Origin: Tindallia magadiensis | Lineage (GTDB): Bacteria; Bacillota; Clostridia; Peptostreptococcales; Tindalliaceae | Reading direction: 5' to 3' | Length of the DNA stretch: 64,000 nt | Assembly (NCBI RefSeq): GCF_900113635.1 | Contig: NZ_FOQA01000007.1 | Coordinates: forward strand, 91,454 to 155,453 | Shown here: one piece after another, positions 16,241-25,148 of the stretch | How the letters are laid out: every line of letters starts with the position of its first letter | How positions within the stretch are numbered: position 1 is the first letter of the stretch | Position numbers and translations under genes: made by a program | The notes under the pieces: model-generated | What the model was told of the DNA's origin: nothing | The model's input: only the letters and a program-made list of their open reading frames with translations | Database searches by the model: none

Positions 16241-17479
16241 TTAATAGATGGTGCTAGAAAAAGCATTGCGATTTGGCTGTCTTTCTTCTAATAGCAAGTC
16301 AGCCATTTCATCAGCGATTACCTGACATTTATCAAAATCAGCTTCTTTTGGAGACGATAAAGCTTCGACAGATTCTCCTACTTGCTTCCACTTAGTTTTT
16401 TCGGCAAATTTATTTAAGTTTGAAACACCACCGCCACTCCAGGAAGCAGTTCCAAAAATGCCAAGGAATCGGTTTTTGATCTGTGAATTGTCAATTTTGC
16501 TAACCAACGCTTCCATCGTTGGAAACATTCCGGTATTGTAAGCACAACTTCCGAGGATAATCCCTTTAAACCTCCAAATGTCGCTGATAATATAAGACAT
16601 ATGAGTTTTAGAGGCATCATAAATTCTAATATTTTTGATACCTCTATCAGATAATCGTCGAGCAATAGAGTCGGCCATTTGCTGAGTGTTTCCATACATA
16701 GACCCATAGGCAATAACAACACCTTCTTCTGTCTCACCTTTAGACCAGCAGTCATAGTAGCGAATAATATGTTCAGGTGCAGTTCTCCATACAGGACCAT
16801 GGGTAGGAGCAATAACAGATATTTCAATGTTTAAGTCATTTATTTTTTTGAGTGCCTTTTGAACCATAGGTCCATATTTTCCTACAATATTAGAATAGTA
16901 TCGTCGAGTTTCATCCATATAAAATTCTAAGTTAACCTCATCATCAAATACACCACCATCTAAAGAACCGAAACCTCCAAAAGCATCGCCGGAAAAAAGA
17001 ATTTTTTGTGAAGTTTCGTATGTCATCATGGTTTCAGGCCAATGTACCATAGGGGTCATGACAAATAATAATTCATGCTTACCTAAAGGAAGGGTGTCTC
17101 CTTCCCCAACTTCATGATAAGCATCCATTGCACCATAAAAGTTTTCCAGCATTTCAAATGTTTTCTTATTACCAACGATTTGTAGATTAGGATATCTTGC
17201 TTTTAATGCTTTAACAGCACCAGAGTGATCAGGCTCCATATGGTTAATAATGAGATAATCAACGTTTTTGTCTCCTATAAGACTTTGTATCTTCTCCAAG
17301 TATTCATTGATTTTTGTGTTTTTGACCGTATCAAATACGGCTACTTTATCATCATTAATCAAATAAGAATTATACGAAACCCCTTTATCTAAAGGCCATA
17401 AGTTTTCAAAAAGGTATGTTTCGCGATCATTGACTCCTATATAGTAAGTGGAGTCAGATACATTAACCGTTGTTAGCAT
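16241..17479 (-). CDS. Flavodiiron protein (A-type flavoprotein, FprA)
   Basis: Flavodiiron proteins reduce oxygen to water (or NO to N2O), protecting anaerobes. The 412-residue protein has an N-terminal metallo-beta-lactamase-like diiron domain with HMEPDHSG (about residue 80), MVHWPETMMTY and SGDAFGGFG, then PTHGPVW, and a C-terminal flavodoxin domain from about residue 255 (YGSMYGNTQQ, FGTASWSGGG). No rubredoxin domain is fused, so electrons probably come from a separate rubredoxin. It stands alone, with AAAGGAGG before the ATG. Confidence 0.95.
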   Translation of the reverse strand: MLTTVNVSDSTYYIGVNDRETYLFENLWPLDKGVSYNSYLINDDKVAVFDTVKNTKINEYLEKIQSLIGDKNVDYLIINHMEPDHSGAVKALKARYPNLQIVGNKKTFEMLENFYGAMDAYHEVGEGDTLPLGKHELLFVMTPMVHWPETMMTYETSQKILFSGDAFGGFGSLDGGVFDDEVNLEFYMDETRRYYSNIVGKYGPMVQKALKKINDLNIEISVIAPTHGPVWRTAPEHIIRYYDCWSKGETEEGVVIAYGSMYGNTQQMADSIARRLSDRGIKNIRIYDASKTHMSYIISDIWRFKGIILGSCAYNTGMFPTMEALVSKIDNSQIKNRFLGIFGTASWSGGGVSNLNKFAEKTKWKQVGESVEALSSPKEADFDKCQVIADEMADLLLEERQPNRNAFSSTIY

Positions 17480-17510
17480 TTATAAACCTCCTTTGATTTT
17501 TTTCTACCCT

Positions 17511-17519
17511 ATTATATCA
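17511..17519 (-). promoter_or_regulatory. Extended -10 promoter of the flavodiiron gene
   Basis: On the minus strand TGA-TATAAT lies 32 bases before the start codon, a TGn-extended -10 element. A convincing -35 hexamer was not seen. Confidence 0.5.
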
Positions 17520-17621
17520 TATTAAGCAAGGAAAATTATATTCGTTCCTTTTATTCCTCTTGAAAGTGGGGTGAAGGTACGCTATCTTGCAAATGAATAA
17601 GCAAAGAAGGGGAGATGACAC

Positions 17622-18152
17622 ATGTTAGAAAGATTAAAAGAAAGAAGAAGCATCCGAAAATATGCTGAAAGGCCAATAGAGAAGGAAAAAGTTGAAAATC
17701 TTCTAAAAGCAGCTCTTTTAGCACCATCCTCAAAAAAAAGTCAGCCTTGGGAGTTTATTGTCATTGATGATAAAGAAATACTTTCAGAACTCTCGCGGTC
17801 TAAAGAAAAAGGTGCAGGATTTGTTAAGGATGCTCCTATGGCTATTTTAGTAATGGCTGATCCTGAAAAAAGTGATGTATGGGTAGAAGACACCTCTATT
17901 GCTTCTACGCTCATTCAACTTCAAGCACACTCCATGGGTCTTGGGTCTTGTTGGGTACAGGTAAGGAATCGAAAATGCAATGAGGAAGTAACAGCAGAAA
18001 AATTTATTAAAAATCTTTTATCGATTCCAGATAAAATTTGTGTAGAAGCGTTAATCACAGTAGGGTATCCAGATGAATCAAAAAGATCTTACGAAGAAGA
18101 TGATCTGAACTGGAATATTGTTTTCAGCAATCAATATGGCATCAAAAAGTAG
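17622..18152 (+). CDS. Nitroreductase family FMN protein
   Basis: A 176-residue flavoprotein of the NAD(P)H-dependent nitroreductase fold. The FMN-binding RRSIRKYAERPIEKEKV at the N-terminus, APSSKKSQPWEFIVI, the helix DTSIASTLIQLQAHSMGLGSCWV and the C-terminal ITVGYPDE are all typical. The physiological substrate is unknown. It is monocistronic, with an AGGGGAG-like site before ATG 17622. Confidence 0.92.
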   Translation: MLERLKERRSIRKYAERPIEKEKVENLLKAALLAPSSKKSQPWEFIVIDDKEILSELSRSKEKGAGFVKDAPMAILVMADPEKSDVWVEDTSIASTLIQLQAHSMGLGSCWVQVRNRKCNEEVTAEKFIKNLLSIPDKICVEALITVGYPDESKRSYEEDDLNWNIVFSNQYGIKK

Positions 18153-18194
18153 TAAAAGATCAGCTGTGCCTTATAACACAGCTGATCTTTTACT
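18151..18194. terminator. Bidirectional terminator, 18-bp perfect stem
   Basis: The arm 18151-18168 (starts AGTAAAAGATC) pairs perfectly with 18177-18194 around an 8-base loop. The stem carries A-rich and T-rich ends, so it can stop transcription from both the nitroreductase and the convergent deacetylase gene. Confidence 0.88.
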
Positions 18195-18200
18195 GTTGTT

Positions 18201-19189
18201 TTAGAATAAAAGATAATTAAAGTGAACATAAAAAGAGTCAGGAGTAAGAACATCAAAATGATAGCCAAGGCTCTCAAGTCTTCGTATAATAGTGGGTAGA
18301 GCTTCAACCGTAGTTGATTTTGCAGCAGAGTCGTGGAATAAAATAATGGCATTCTGATGACCAGCAACATGTTTTAAAGTGTTCTTTATAATAATGTCTG
18401 TATCTAAAGTAACAGCAGCTGCGTCTGTAGAGCTGGCGTTCCAATCAAAATAGGGGAGCTCTTTTTCTCTCAAGAGTTGTTTTATTTCGATCATTAGATA
18501 GGGATTATCCTGCTGAACCCGGCGATAGATTTGATTATTTGAGCCTGCTGGAAAACGAAAAACTTCAGGTCGGACACCGGTAGATGTTTCAAGAAAGTCT
18601 TGAAGTTTTTCGACATCTTCTATAAAAGCTTCGGGAGATTGGTATATTTTTTCATAATCATGGCTGTAAGTGTGATTTCCCAATTGGTGCCCTTCATTGA
18701 CAATTCGTTGATACATTTGATGAGAAAAATCAGTATCATATCCATTAACAAAAAAAGTGGCAGGTACGTTGTGTTGCTGAAGAATGTTAAGGATTCTAGC
18801 TGTGTTATGGCTAGGTCCATCGTCAAAAGTGAGGTATACTGTTTTTTCATCTTGTATATTACCGGTTTTAACACCGCCTCTATGTCTTAAAGTAACTTTT
18901 TTTTTAGCTGTTCATTTTCTTCTTTTAGTGCACTGGATTCTTCTTCTAGTTCTTTATAAATTTCATGAGATTTTTGAAGATCCTGTTGTAAAGAATCTGT
19001 TATTTCATAAAGTTGCTTTTTATCTTGCTCTATTTGTTCTGTAAGATTGGTTAGCGCATTAAGTTGATAACTATGATCCTCTTGCAAGGATTTGTTAGAA
19101 GTAAATAAGTGTAAGGAAAAAAGCGTATTGATAGATAGTAAAACAACTATAATAAGATGAAAGCTAGGATGCTGAGATAATTTGTTCAT
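18201..19189 (-). CDS. Polysaccharide deacetylase, N-anchored, reading frame split by a -1 shift
   Basis: Frame 0 starts at ATG 19189 (GAAAGGAT upstream) and gives 100 residues: a membrane helix (about residues 10-28) and a coiled coil (about 35-98), ending at a TAA at 18887-18889. The NodB deacetylase domain continues in the -1 frame without any start of its own before TFDDGPS. A -1 shift at A AAA AAG (18896-18902) joins them into a 329-residue protein with TFDDGPS (about residue 122), the zinc motif HTYSH (about 173) and RFPAGS. NodB enzymes remove acetyl groups from peptidoglycan or similar glycans outside the cell, which fits the membrane anchor. It may be a programmed shift or slippage product, a recent mutation, or a homopolymer sequencing error. 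Confidence 0.82.
18896..18902 (-). promoter_or_regulatory. Candidate slippery heptamer A AAA AAG for -1 frameshifting
   Basis: On the minus strand nine consecutive A (18905-18897) and a G are read in frame 0 as CTA AAA AAA AAG. The last seven bases form A AAA AAG in the correct phase for tandem -1 slippage. A shift there enters exactly the frame that encodes the deacetylase domain. The same A9 run could also allow RNA polymerase slippage. No strong downstream pseudoknot was recognised. Confidence 0.6.
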
Positions 19190-19294
19190 TTGAATTAATC
19201 CTTTCTATTGGTGATAAAAGATACTCTTGCTAGAAGCTATGATAAATCGATTTGAATAGCCTGTCAAGAAAAAAGTATTAGAACGGATACTGGA

Positions 19295-19322
19295 TTGACA
19301 ATAAATTTTATTCGATTAGAAT
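19295..19322 (+). promoter_or_regulatory. Sigma-A promoter upstream of the second MFS gene
   Basis: TTGACA (19295-19300), a 16-base spacer and TAGAAT (19317-19322). The predicted start leaves a leader of about 125 bases before GTG 19454 in which I see only weak hairpins and two tiny open frames. Confidence 0.65.
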
Positions 19323-19453
19323 GGAGGATGTAAGAAAAAAAGACAGAAAGATCTATAGGTCTATCTCTTTTTAAGTAAATGATTTATGGTGAGGGTGCAA
19401 TAGAAAAAAGATTTGGAGAGATTATGAGAAGGTAAAATTGAAAGAGATCGGAA

Positions 19454-20620
19454 GTGGTTAGCATCAAGAGTCAATTCAGATTATTATATACGTCGATTTA
19501 TTTTGCCATAGGTGCTTTAACATCGTTACTGGTATTATATCTTGAAACCATTGGATTTTCTGGAACACAGACTGGAATGATCATGGCCGCCGGATCTTTA
19601 GTACTTATTTTTTCTCAACCCTTTTGGGGAGTTGTATGCGATAAGACTCAAAAGACATTGATAGTACTAAGGCTAACCTTGATTATGGCTGGCTTACTAG
19701 CCGTCGTATTAGCCTATATTTATCAGTTCTACCTTTTTTTGATTATCTATTGTTTAATGCATTTTTTTCAGGGAGCCAATGCTCCTATCTCAGACACCTT
19801 AGCGATAAATGCATCTAATAAAGAAGGTTCAAATTTTGGTGCTTTACGGCAATATGGTGCCATCGGGTTTGCGATTGCTGTTTTTATTGTTAGTAATGTG
19901 AGTGAATATTTAGGGCTAAACGTTATTTTCTTTTTTTATTTTTTTGCCTATTTTATTCCAGCCATTTTTTTTCGTGCAAAAATTGAAGTAACTGATAGAA
20001 AATTTCAAATGAATTTATTAACCGGTCTAAAAGCTTTAGTCAAAATTCCTGAGTTTAAGTATATTCTTACAGCTACTTTTTTTATTTTTGGTCCTATTGT
20101 TGCTAATAATAATTATTTTAGTTTATTGTTTCGACATAGCGGAGGTTCATTAGCCGGTGTAGGGATCGCTTTTTTGCTTTTTGCAGGAAGTGAAGCTCCT
20201 TTTATGAAGCTTTCAAATCAGTTTGTAAAAAAAATAGGTATCGAAAACACGCTAATAGCAGCGTCTTTTATTTCCATGATTCGTTGGTTTTGGTACGCTA
20301 GTGGTCCATCGCCAGAATTTATGCTAGGTTTATTTTTACTCCAGGGACTTTCGGTCGGAGTGTACATTGTGACGGCTGCTCAGTTTGTGACGAATCATTC
20401 GATACCCGAGCTTAGAGTGACCGCGATGACCATTTATTCATCAGCAGGAATAGGTCTTGGCGGGATATTTTGTCAAATGATGGGTGGCGTGTTATTAGAT
20501 CAATATAATGTGCTGACAATCTACAAATTCTTTGGGATTTCCAGCATTATTGGGTTGTTTTGCCTGTATGGTATTAAAAATAAGAAGAAGGCGTGTCATC
20601 CTAATTTAAATAAATGTTAG
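19454..20620 (+). CDS. MFS transporter, LacY/PPP-like (MFS_1_like)
   Basis: A 388-residue carrier with twelve predicted helices. The N-terminus (LYFLETIG-type VLYLETIGFSGTQTGMIMA), QPFWGVVCDKTQK and FGALRQYGAIGFAI match the MFS_1_like group, which includes nucleoside and phenylpropionate carriers and YwbF-like sugar carriers. Substrate cannot be deduced. The start is GTG 19454 with only a weak ribosome site. It appears to be transcribed alone. Confidence 0.82.
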   Translation: MVSIKSQFRLLYTSIYFAIGALTSLLVLYLETIGFSGTQTGMIMAAGSLVLIFSQPFWGVVCDKTQKTLIVLRLTLIMAGLLAVVLAYIYQFYLFLIIYCLMHFFQGANAPISDTLAINASNKEGSNFGALRQYGAIGFAIAVFIVSNVSEYLGLNVIFFFYFFAYFIPAIFFRAKIEVTDRKFQMNLLTGLKALVKIPEFKYILTATFFIFGPIVANNNYFSLLFRHSGGSLAGVGIAFLLFAGSEAPFMKLSNQFVKKIGIENTLIAASFISMIRWFWYASGPSPEFMLGLFLLQGLSVGVYIVTAAQFVTNHSIPELRVTAMTIYSSAGIGLGGIFCQMMGGVLLDQYNVLTIYKFFGISSIIGLFCLYGIKNKKKACHPNLNKC

Positions 20621-20672
20621 CGATAAATGGTTAGAAGTATATAAGTAAAAGCAAATAAGAAATAAGTTGCAC

Positions 20673-20702
20673 TTGCATAGCATCGTGAATAAAGGGTATT
20701 AT
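20673..20702 (+). promoter_or_regulatory. Promoter of the first GerMN lipoprotein gene
   Basis: TTGCAT (20673-20678), an 18-base spacer and TATTAT (20697-20702) lie 40 bases upstream of the start codon. A second possible -35 (TTGCAC, 20667) overlaps it. Confidence 0.5.
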
Positions 20703-20741
20703 ATATAACGGTAGCATCAATAAATAGGAGGTGCGTCAAGA

Positions 20742-21806
20742 ATGAAGCATTACAAAAAATATTTCAGTATCATGATGCTCATTGTGATGATAGCTGCGGT
20801 TATGATGGCATGTAATTCAGGAGATGAAACATCGGAAGATATGGTTGATACAGAAGAAACCGAACAAAAGGTGGAATCATTTTTTCCTTTTCTGCCAGAT
20901 ACAAAACTTTTCTATGAAGGAGAAGGTAGTGAATATGCCGATACAGTTGTTTATTTTGATTATATAGATAATCATCAAGCTCAAAGAAGAAGACAAACTG
21001 CCGGCACTACCATAGGAGAAGTTATTGATCGTGAAGAAGGCATTGTTTCTATTCGTTATTCGGAAGAAGAATTTTATTCGTTTTTTCCTTTATTTGAAGA
21101 AGAACCTAATCGAGAAGAAATTCTTTTAAAAGAGCCACTAGAAGTTGGAAATGAATGGGTGCTGGAAGATGGAAGAAAACGAAGAATTAATGATGTTTCG
21201 GCTCAGATAAAGACTAAGTATGGCGAGTTTGAGGCTATTGAAGTAGTTACTGAATCTGATGAAGCGGTTCAGCTAGATTACTATGCACAGGATATTGGGC
21301 TTATAAAAAGTGTTTTCAAGGTAAATGGTGATGAAGAGGGTATCGTTACTCAGTTGGCAGCTATTGAAGAAAACATCCCTTGGGAAGTAAATGTGAGAAT
21401 ATACTATCCTGAATGGGAGGATGAAGGAAGTCTTTATGAAAACCATTCAATTGAATTTAGAACAAATGAATCAATCGAAGAGAAGCTAACCGCGTATCTG
21501 CAAAAAGAACCACCTGTGGAGACAGCAGCTGCAGCATTACAAGAGTCGATGGTGATTAATAGACTTGAAAGGAATAAAGATGAGCAACAGGTGAAAGTCG
21601 ATTTTAATGCAGCTATTACAGAAATTGGCATGGGCAGTGACTTTGAAAGTCAAATGTTACAATCGATTACAAACACACTAGTTTACTATTTTAATGTTGA
21701 AAGTGTTGTGATTAGCGTTGAGGATGGACCTTACGAAACAGGTCACTTTTATCTTGGACCGGAAGACTTCTTAATTCCTGATAATGAAAATGCGGAAAAA
21801 ATATAA
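20742..21806 (+). CDS. GerMN-domain lipoprotein
   Basis: A 354-residue lipoprotein with a hydrophobic signal and lipobox VMMAC (Cys at about residue 24), an acidic linker, a central beta-rich region (about 45-215) of no recognised family and a C-terminal GerMN domain (about 225-345: VDFNAAITEIGMGSDFESQMLQSI, YYFNVESVVISVEDG). GerMN occurs in the spore protein GerM but also in many non-spore lipoproteins. The ATG follows TAGGAGGTG. The gene is alone, between its own promoter and a strong terminator. Confidence 0.85.
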   Translation: MKHYKKYFSIMMLIVMIAAVMMACNSGDETSEDMVDTEETEQKVESFFPFLPDTKLFYEGEGSEYADTVVYFDYIDNHQAQRRRQTAGTTIGEVIDREEGIVSIRYSEEEFYSFFPLFEEEPNREEILLKEPLEVGNEWVLEDGRKRRINDVSAQIKTKYGEFEAIEVVTESDEAVQLDYYAQDIGLIKSVFKVNGDEEGIVTQLAAIEENIPWEVNVRIYYPEWEDEGSLYENHSIEFRTNESIEEKLTAYLQKEPPVETAAAALQESMVINRLERNKDEQQVKVDFNAAITEIGMGSDFESQMLQSITNTLVYYFNVESVVISVEDGPYETGHFYLGPEDFLIPDNENAEKI

Positions 21807-21818
21807 TGTATCGTTCAG

Positions 21819-21861
21819 ATCGTCAAAGGTGTTTATTTTCAAACGCCTTTGACGATTTTTC
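21819..21861 (+). terminator. Terminator after the GerMN lipoprotein
   Basis: ATCGTCAAAGG-T-GTTT (21819-21834) pairs with AAAC-G-CCTTTGACGAT (21841-21856), with one T-G wobble, then TTTT. Confidence 0.9.
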
Positions 21862-21963
21862 TATGGGAAAAACAAAAAAATGATTGGAAATTCGCTGAAT
21901 TGGTATCAATACTCATGAGATATAATACAGCATGCATAACAATGCTGAGAGGGGGAGCTTTTT

Positions 21964-23685
21964 TTGGAAAAAAACTACACCATTTTAATTGGAGGAATAC
22001 AAGGTGAAGGCGTCATTAGCACTGGAATAAATCTGATGAAAGCGTTATCAAAAAAAGGTTATTATACTTTAGGAGAAAGAAAATTTTCTTCTAGAATTAA
22101 AGGTGGAAACACGCATATTATTATCACTATATCGAATGAACCGGTAAACTGCATAGAAAGTTCTTTTGATCTTATTCTAGCAATGGATCAAGAAAGTGTT
22201 TCTGAAAATGCACATCGCTTGCATTCAAAAGGAATGATACTATATGATCAAGCCATTGAGATAGAGGTGGATATAGAGGAAACTCAGCAACACATTCCTT
22301 TACCTATTTCACAAATTGCTAAAGATCAAGGAAAACTTTTTATGAAGAATACCAGTGCCATTGGATTCTTAGGTAAAATACTTGGTATTACATATCAAGA
22401 ACTTGAAAGAACAGTGGTTGAAGCATATGGTGCAAAAGGAGAAGAAATACTTAGCAGGAATTTAGCTGTGCTACACGATTCTTTTGAAAATGATGCATGT
22501 CAAAAGGCGGCTTTTTTTGAAGCAAACATACCAATATCTGGATCGGAAAACTCAAAAATGATAATGATTGGAAATGAAGGAATTGCACTAGGAGCTGTCA
22601 TGGCTGATTGTCGTTTTATGGCTGGATATCCAATTACACCAGCTTCAGATGTGATGGAAAATTTATCGATCTTTTTCCAAAAAACAGGAGGGAAAATTGT
22701 CCAGACAGAAGATGAAATTTCGGCTATGGCAATGTCTATAGGAGCATCCTATAGCGGGGTCAGAAGTATGACAGCTACTTCAGGACCGGGAATGACATTA
22801 ATGGGTGAAGGTCTGGGGCTTGCAGGAATGACAGAAACACCCATTGTGATTGTTGATGCACAAAGAGCAGGGCCTAGTACCGGAATGCCAACAAAAACAG
22901 AGCAAAGTGATATATCCTTTCTTTATTATGCTGGTCATGGAGAATTTTCCTCCGTTATTCTGACACCATCATCAATTGAAGAATGTTATGAACTAACGAT
23001 TTATGCCTTTGAGATAGCCGATTATTATCAGTGTCCAGTGGTTATTTTAACAGATTTGCATTTAAGTTTATCACCTAAAACCATTGATGCAATTCCTTAT
23101 CATAACCAAATCATTAATAGAGGAAAATTAGCAGAAAAGGAAAAATTAAAAGATTTTGCAGATGGCGGATTTCCAAGATACCAACTAACGGAAGATGGTA
23201 TTTCACCTCGTGCTTTTCCTGGTACCTTTGGTGGACAACATCAAGTTACAGGATTAGAACATAACGAGCTGGGACGTCCATCTGATAAACCGGATAATAG
23301 AATTAAAATGATGAAGAAACGAATGCATAAGACGGATGCTTTAAAGGAAAATGAAGAGATTATCATAGAGGGTGCAGGTAGAGATGTTTTATTTCTAGCT
23401 TTTGGATCGGTTTATGGAGTGATCAAGGAAGCAGGGCTGCGTACAGATTTTTCCGTAGATGTTGCAAGGATAAGACAAATTAAACCGTTACCACTGAAAC
23501 AATTAGAAAGAATTATTAATAACTATAAAAAAGTGGTCATTGTCGAAGAAAATTTTAACGGACAATTGGCTCAAATCATTCGTCAAGAGATTGGTCAACA
23601 AGAAAAGATCATTAGCATAACGCGATATGATGGTGAGAACTTTACGCTCGAAGAGATTATTGAATCAATGAAAAGGTGGTGCTAG
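21964..23685 (+). CDS. 2-oxoacid:acceptor oxidoreductase, fused gamma-alpha subunit
   Basis: A 573-residue protein with an N-terminal gamma domain (IGGIQGEGVISTGINLMKAL, RKFSSRIKGGNTHI, about residues 1-185) joined to the alpha pyrimidine-binding domain (MADCRFMAGYPITPASDVMENL, TEDEISAMAMSIGASYSGVRSMTATSGPG, RAGPSTGMPTKTEQSD). This is the KorA-type arrangement of 2-oxoglutarate or branched-chain 2-oxoacid:ferredoxin oxidoreductases, making acyl-CoA in amino-acid fermentation. The start is TTG 21964 with GGGGGAG six bases upstream. The beta subunit follows after three bases; no ferredoxin-like delta subunit is encoded. The exact substrate is undetermined. Confidence 0.92.
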   Translation: MEKNYTILIGGIQGEGVISTGINLMKALSKKGYYTLGERKFSSRIKGGNTHIIITISNEPVNCIESSFDLILAMDQESVSENAHRLHSKGMILYDQAIEIEVDIEETQQHIPLPISQIAKDQGKLFMKNTSAIGFLGKILGITYQELERTVVEAYGAKGEEILSRNLAVLHDSFENDACQKAAFFEANIPISGSENSKMIMIGNEGIALGAVMADCRFMAGYPITPASDVMENLSIFFQKTGGKIVQTEDEISAMAMSIGASYSGVRSMTATSGPGMTLMGEGLGLAGMTETPIVIVDAQRAGPSTGMPTKTEQSDISFLYYAGHGEFSSVILTPSSIEECYELTIYAFEIADYYQCPVVILTDLHLSLSPKTIDAIPYHNQIINRGKLAEKEKLKDFADGGFPRYQLTEDGISPRAFPGTFGGQHQVTGLEHNELGRPSDKPDNRIKMMKKRMHKTDALKENEEIIIEGAGRDVLFLAFGSVYGVIKEAGLRTDFSVDVARIRQIKPLPLKQLERIINNYKKVVIVEENFNGQLAQIIRQEIGQQEKIISITRYDGENFTLEEIIESMKRWC

Positions 23686-23688
23686 AAA

Positions 23689-24552
23689 ATGGAACTTAAA
23701 GATTACAGTAGTGGACTTAATCCTACCTGGTGTAAGGGCTGTGGAGATTTCTCTGTGCTGAGATCGCTGCAAACAGCTGTAGCAAGACTTGAGATAGCAA
23801 GAGAAAACTTAGCGGTAGTTAGTGGGATTGGCTGTTCAGGAAGAATTTCTGGTTATATGAATGCCTATTCTTTTCATAGCGTACATGGGAGAAGTCTGCC
23901 GGTTGCACAGGGAATTAAGCTTTCTAATTCAAAATTATCGGTTATTGCCGCCGGGGGTGATGGTGACGGCTTTGCTATTGGCACCAGTCATACCATTCAT
24001 GCAATCAGGAGAAATATAGATATGACCTATATTGTAATGAATAATCAAGTTTATGGGCTGACAAAAGGACATGTATCTCCGGTTAGTCATCAAGGATTTC
24101 AAACAAAAATGACCCCTAATGGTTCTGTTGATATGCCAATAGAACCAGGGATGTTAGCTCTAGGTGCTGGGATATCTTTTTATGCACAAGGCTTTTCCGC
24201 TTATCAGGAGGAATTGATTGAGATGATCATGCAAGCAATTCAACACCCTGGTTTTTCGTTGGTACAGGTGTTTAGTCCGTGTGTGACCTATAATAAAGTT
24301 AATACCTATCAATGGTTTCGTGATAAATTGCAAAGAGCAGAAGATCTTAGGGAGGGGAGTATCTCAGATCACATGACGGCGGCTGATATACTTACAAAAA
24401 GTAAAGGCTTATGCACTGGGATTATTATACAAAACAAAAATAAACCATCTTATCATACCCTTCACAATGAAAAAGACGAAAGTTTGGTTTCTCAGCAACC
24501 CGGTATATCAGAAAAAGAATTTCATCAGCTTACAAAAGCATATATGGTTTAG
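23689..24552 (+). CDS. 2-oxoacid:acceptor oxidoreductase, beta (TPP-binding) subunit
   Basis: A 287-residue thiamine-pyrophosphate subunit. It has the Fe-S Cys pair WCKGCGDF near the N-terminus, a further Cys in SGIGCSG and one in FSPCVTYN, and the TPP/Mg motif GGDGDGFAIGTSH followed by NNQVYGLTKGHVSP. With the preceding gamma-alpha gene it forms a two-subunit ferredoxin-dependent enzyme. The operon ends at a hairpin about 20 bases downstream. Confidence 0.94.
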   Translation: MELKDYSSGLNPTWCKGCGDFSVLRSLQTAVARLEIARENLAVVSGIGCSGRISGYMNAYSFHSVHGRSLPVAQGIKLSNSKLSVIAAGGDGDGFAIGTSHTIHAIRRNIDMTYIVMNNQVYGLTKGHVSPVSHQGFQTKMTPNGSVDMPIEPGMLALGAGISFYAQGFSAYQEELIEMIMQAIQHPGFSLVQVFSPCVTYNKVNTYQWFRDKLQRAEDLREGSISDHMTAADILTKSKGLCTGIIIQNKNKPSYHTLHNEKDESLVSQQPGISEKEFHQLTKAYMV

Positions 24553-24574
24553 TAAGTATATTCTCTTATGGAAG

Positions 24575-24612
24575 ACTCTACTTGATAACATGTGATATCG
24601 GTAGGGTTTTTC
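24575..24612 (+). terminator. Terminator of the oxidoreductase operon
   Basis: ACTCTACT-GATA (24575-24587, one bulged T) pairs with TATCGGTAGGGT (24596-24607), including G-T wobbles, and runs into TTTTT. Confidence 0.75.
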
Positions 24613-24736
24613 TATTGAAAAATAGAATGAAAAGTAAGTCCTAAACAAAAGGCATGTAGATAATTGAAAAAAAACAGCTCATATGAGAGAATAGATAGAG
24701 TGACAAAAGAACTTAAATTCTGAAAGAGGTGCTTTT

Positions 24737-25123
24737 ATGAGCAGAAACATAAAGATATTTTTAGTAGCGATTATACTGGTCATGATCATATATCCATTTG
24801 CAAAAAGAGGATATGAAATGCACCAATATAGTCGGGCCGTTAGTCAAATCACCTTAAGTGGAAAAGATATTTCTGAAGTGGAAGATGGTGTTTATAGCGG
24901 AAAATACGATGCTGTTTTAGTCAAGGCAATGGTAACTGTACATATTGCAGATGGAGAAATACAGGAGATAGAATATGAACATATACATGAAAGAGGTGCC
25001 AGAGGTGAACAAGTGATAGAAAATGTGTTAGAAGAGCAGACTCTTCAAGTAGACACGATTACTGGTGCAACAGATAGCAGTCTTGTGATATTAAAAGCGA
25101 TTGATAAAGCACTTTTTGACTAA
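24737..25123 (+). CDS. FMN-binding domain protein, membrane-anchored
   Basis: A 128-residue protein with an N-terminal membrane helix (about residues 5-22) and a small FMN-binding domain. DTITGATDSS (about residues 107-116) matches the motif in which flavin is esterified to a Thr, as in RnfG/NqrC and flavinylated extracytoplasmic proteins; DGVYSGKYD marks the domain start. It probably faces outside. Flavinylation would need an ApbE-type transferase, not seen here. AAAGAGGTG precedes the ATG. It overlaps the longest frame of the next gene. Confidence 0.88.
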   Translation: MSRNIKIFLVAIILVMIIYPFAKRGYEMHQYSRAVSQITLSGKDISEVEDGVYSGKYDAVLVKAMVTVHIADGEIQEIEYEHIHERGARGEQVIENVLEEQTLQVDTITGATDSSLVILKAIDKALFD

Positions 25124-25148
25124 CGATGAAAGTAGAACGGAGAGAGCT

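Noticed and set aside
18600..19044. Open frames on the plus strand opposite the deacetylase gene
   Set aside because: They are antisense to a clear NodB domain and coiled coil, lack ribosome sites and have no recognisable motifs.
20742..21806. GerMN lipoproteins as proof of sporulation
   Set aside because: The GerMN domain is common in non-spore lipoproteins, and the spore genes expected at the ftsZ and gpsA loci are absent.
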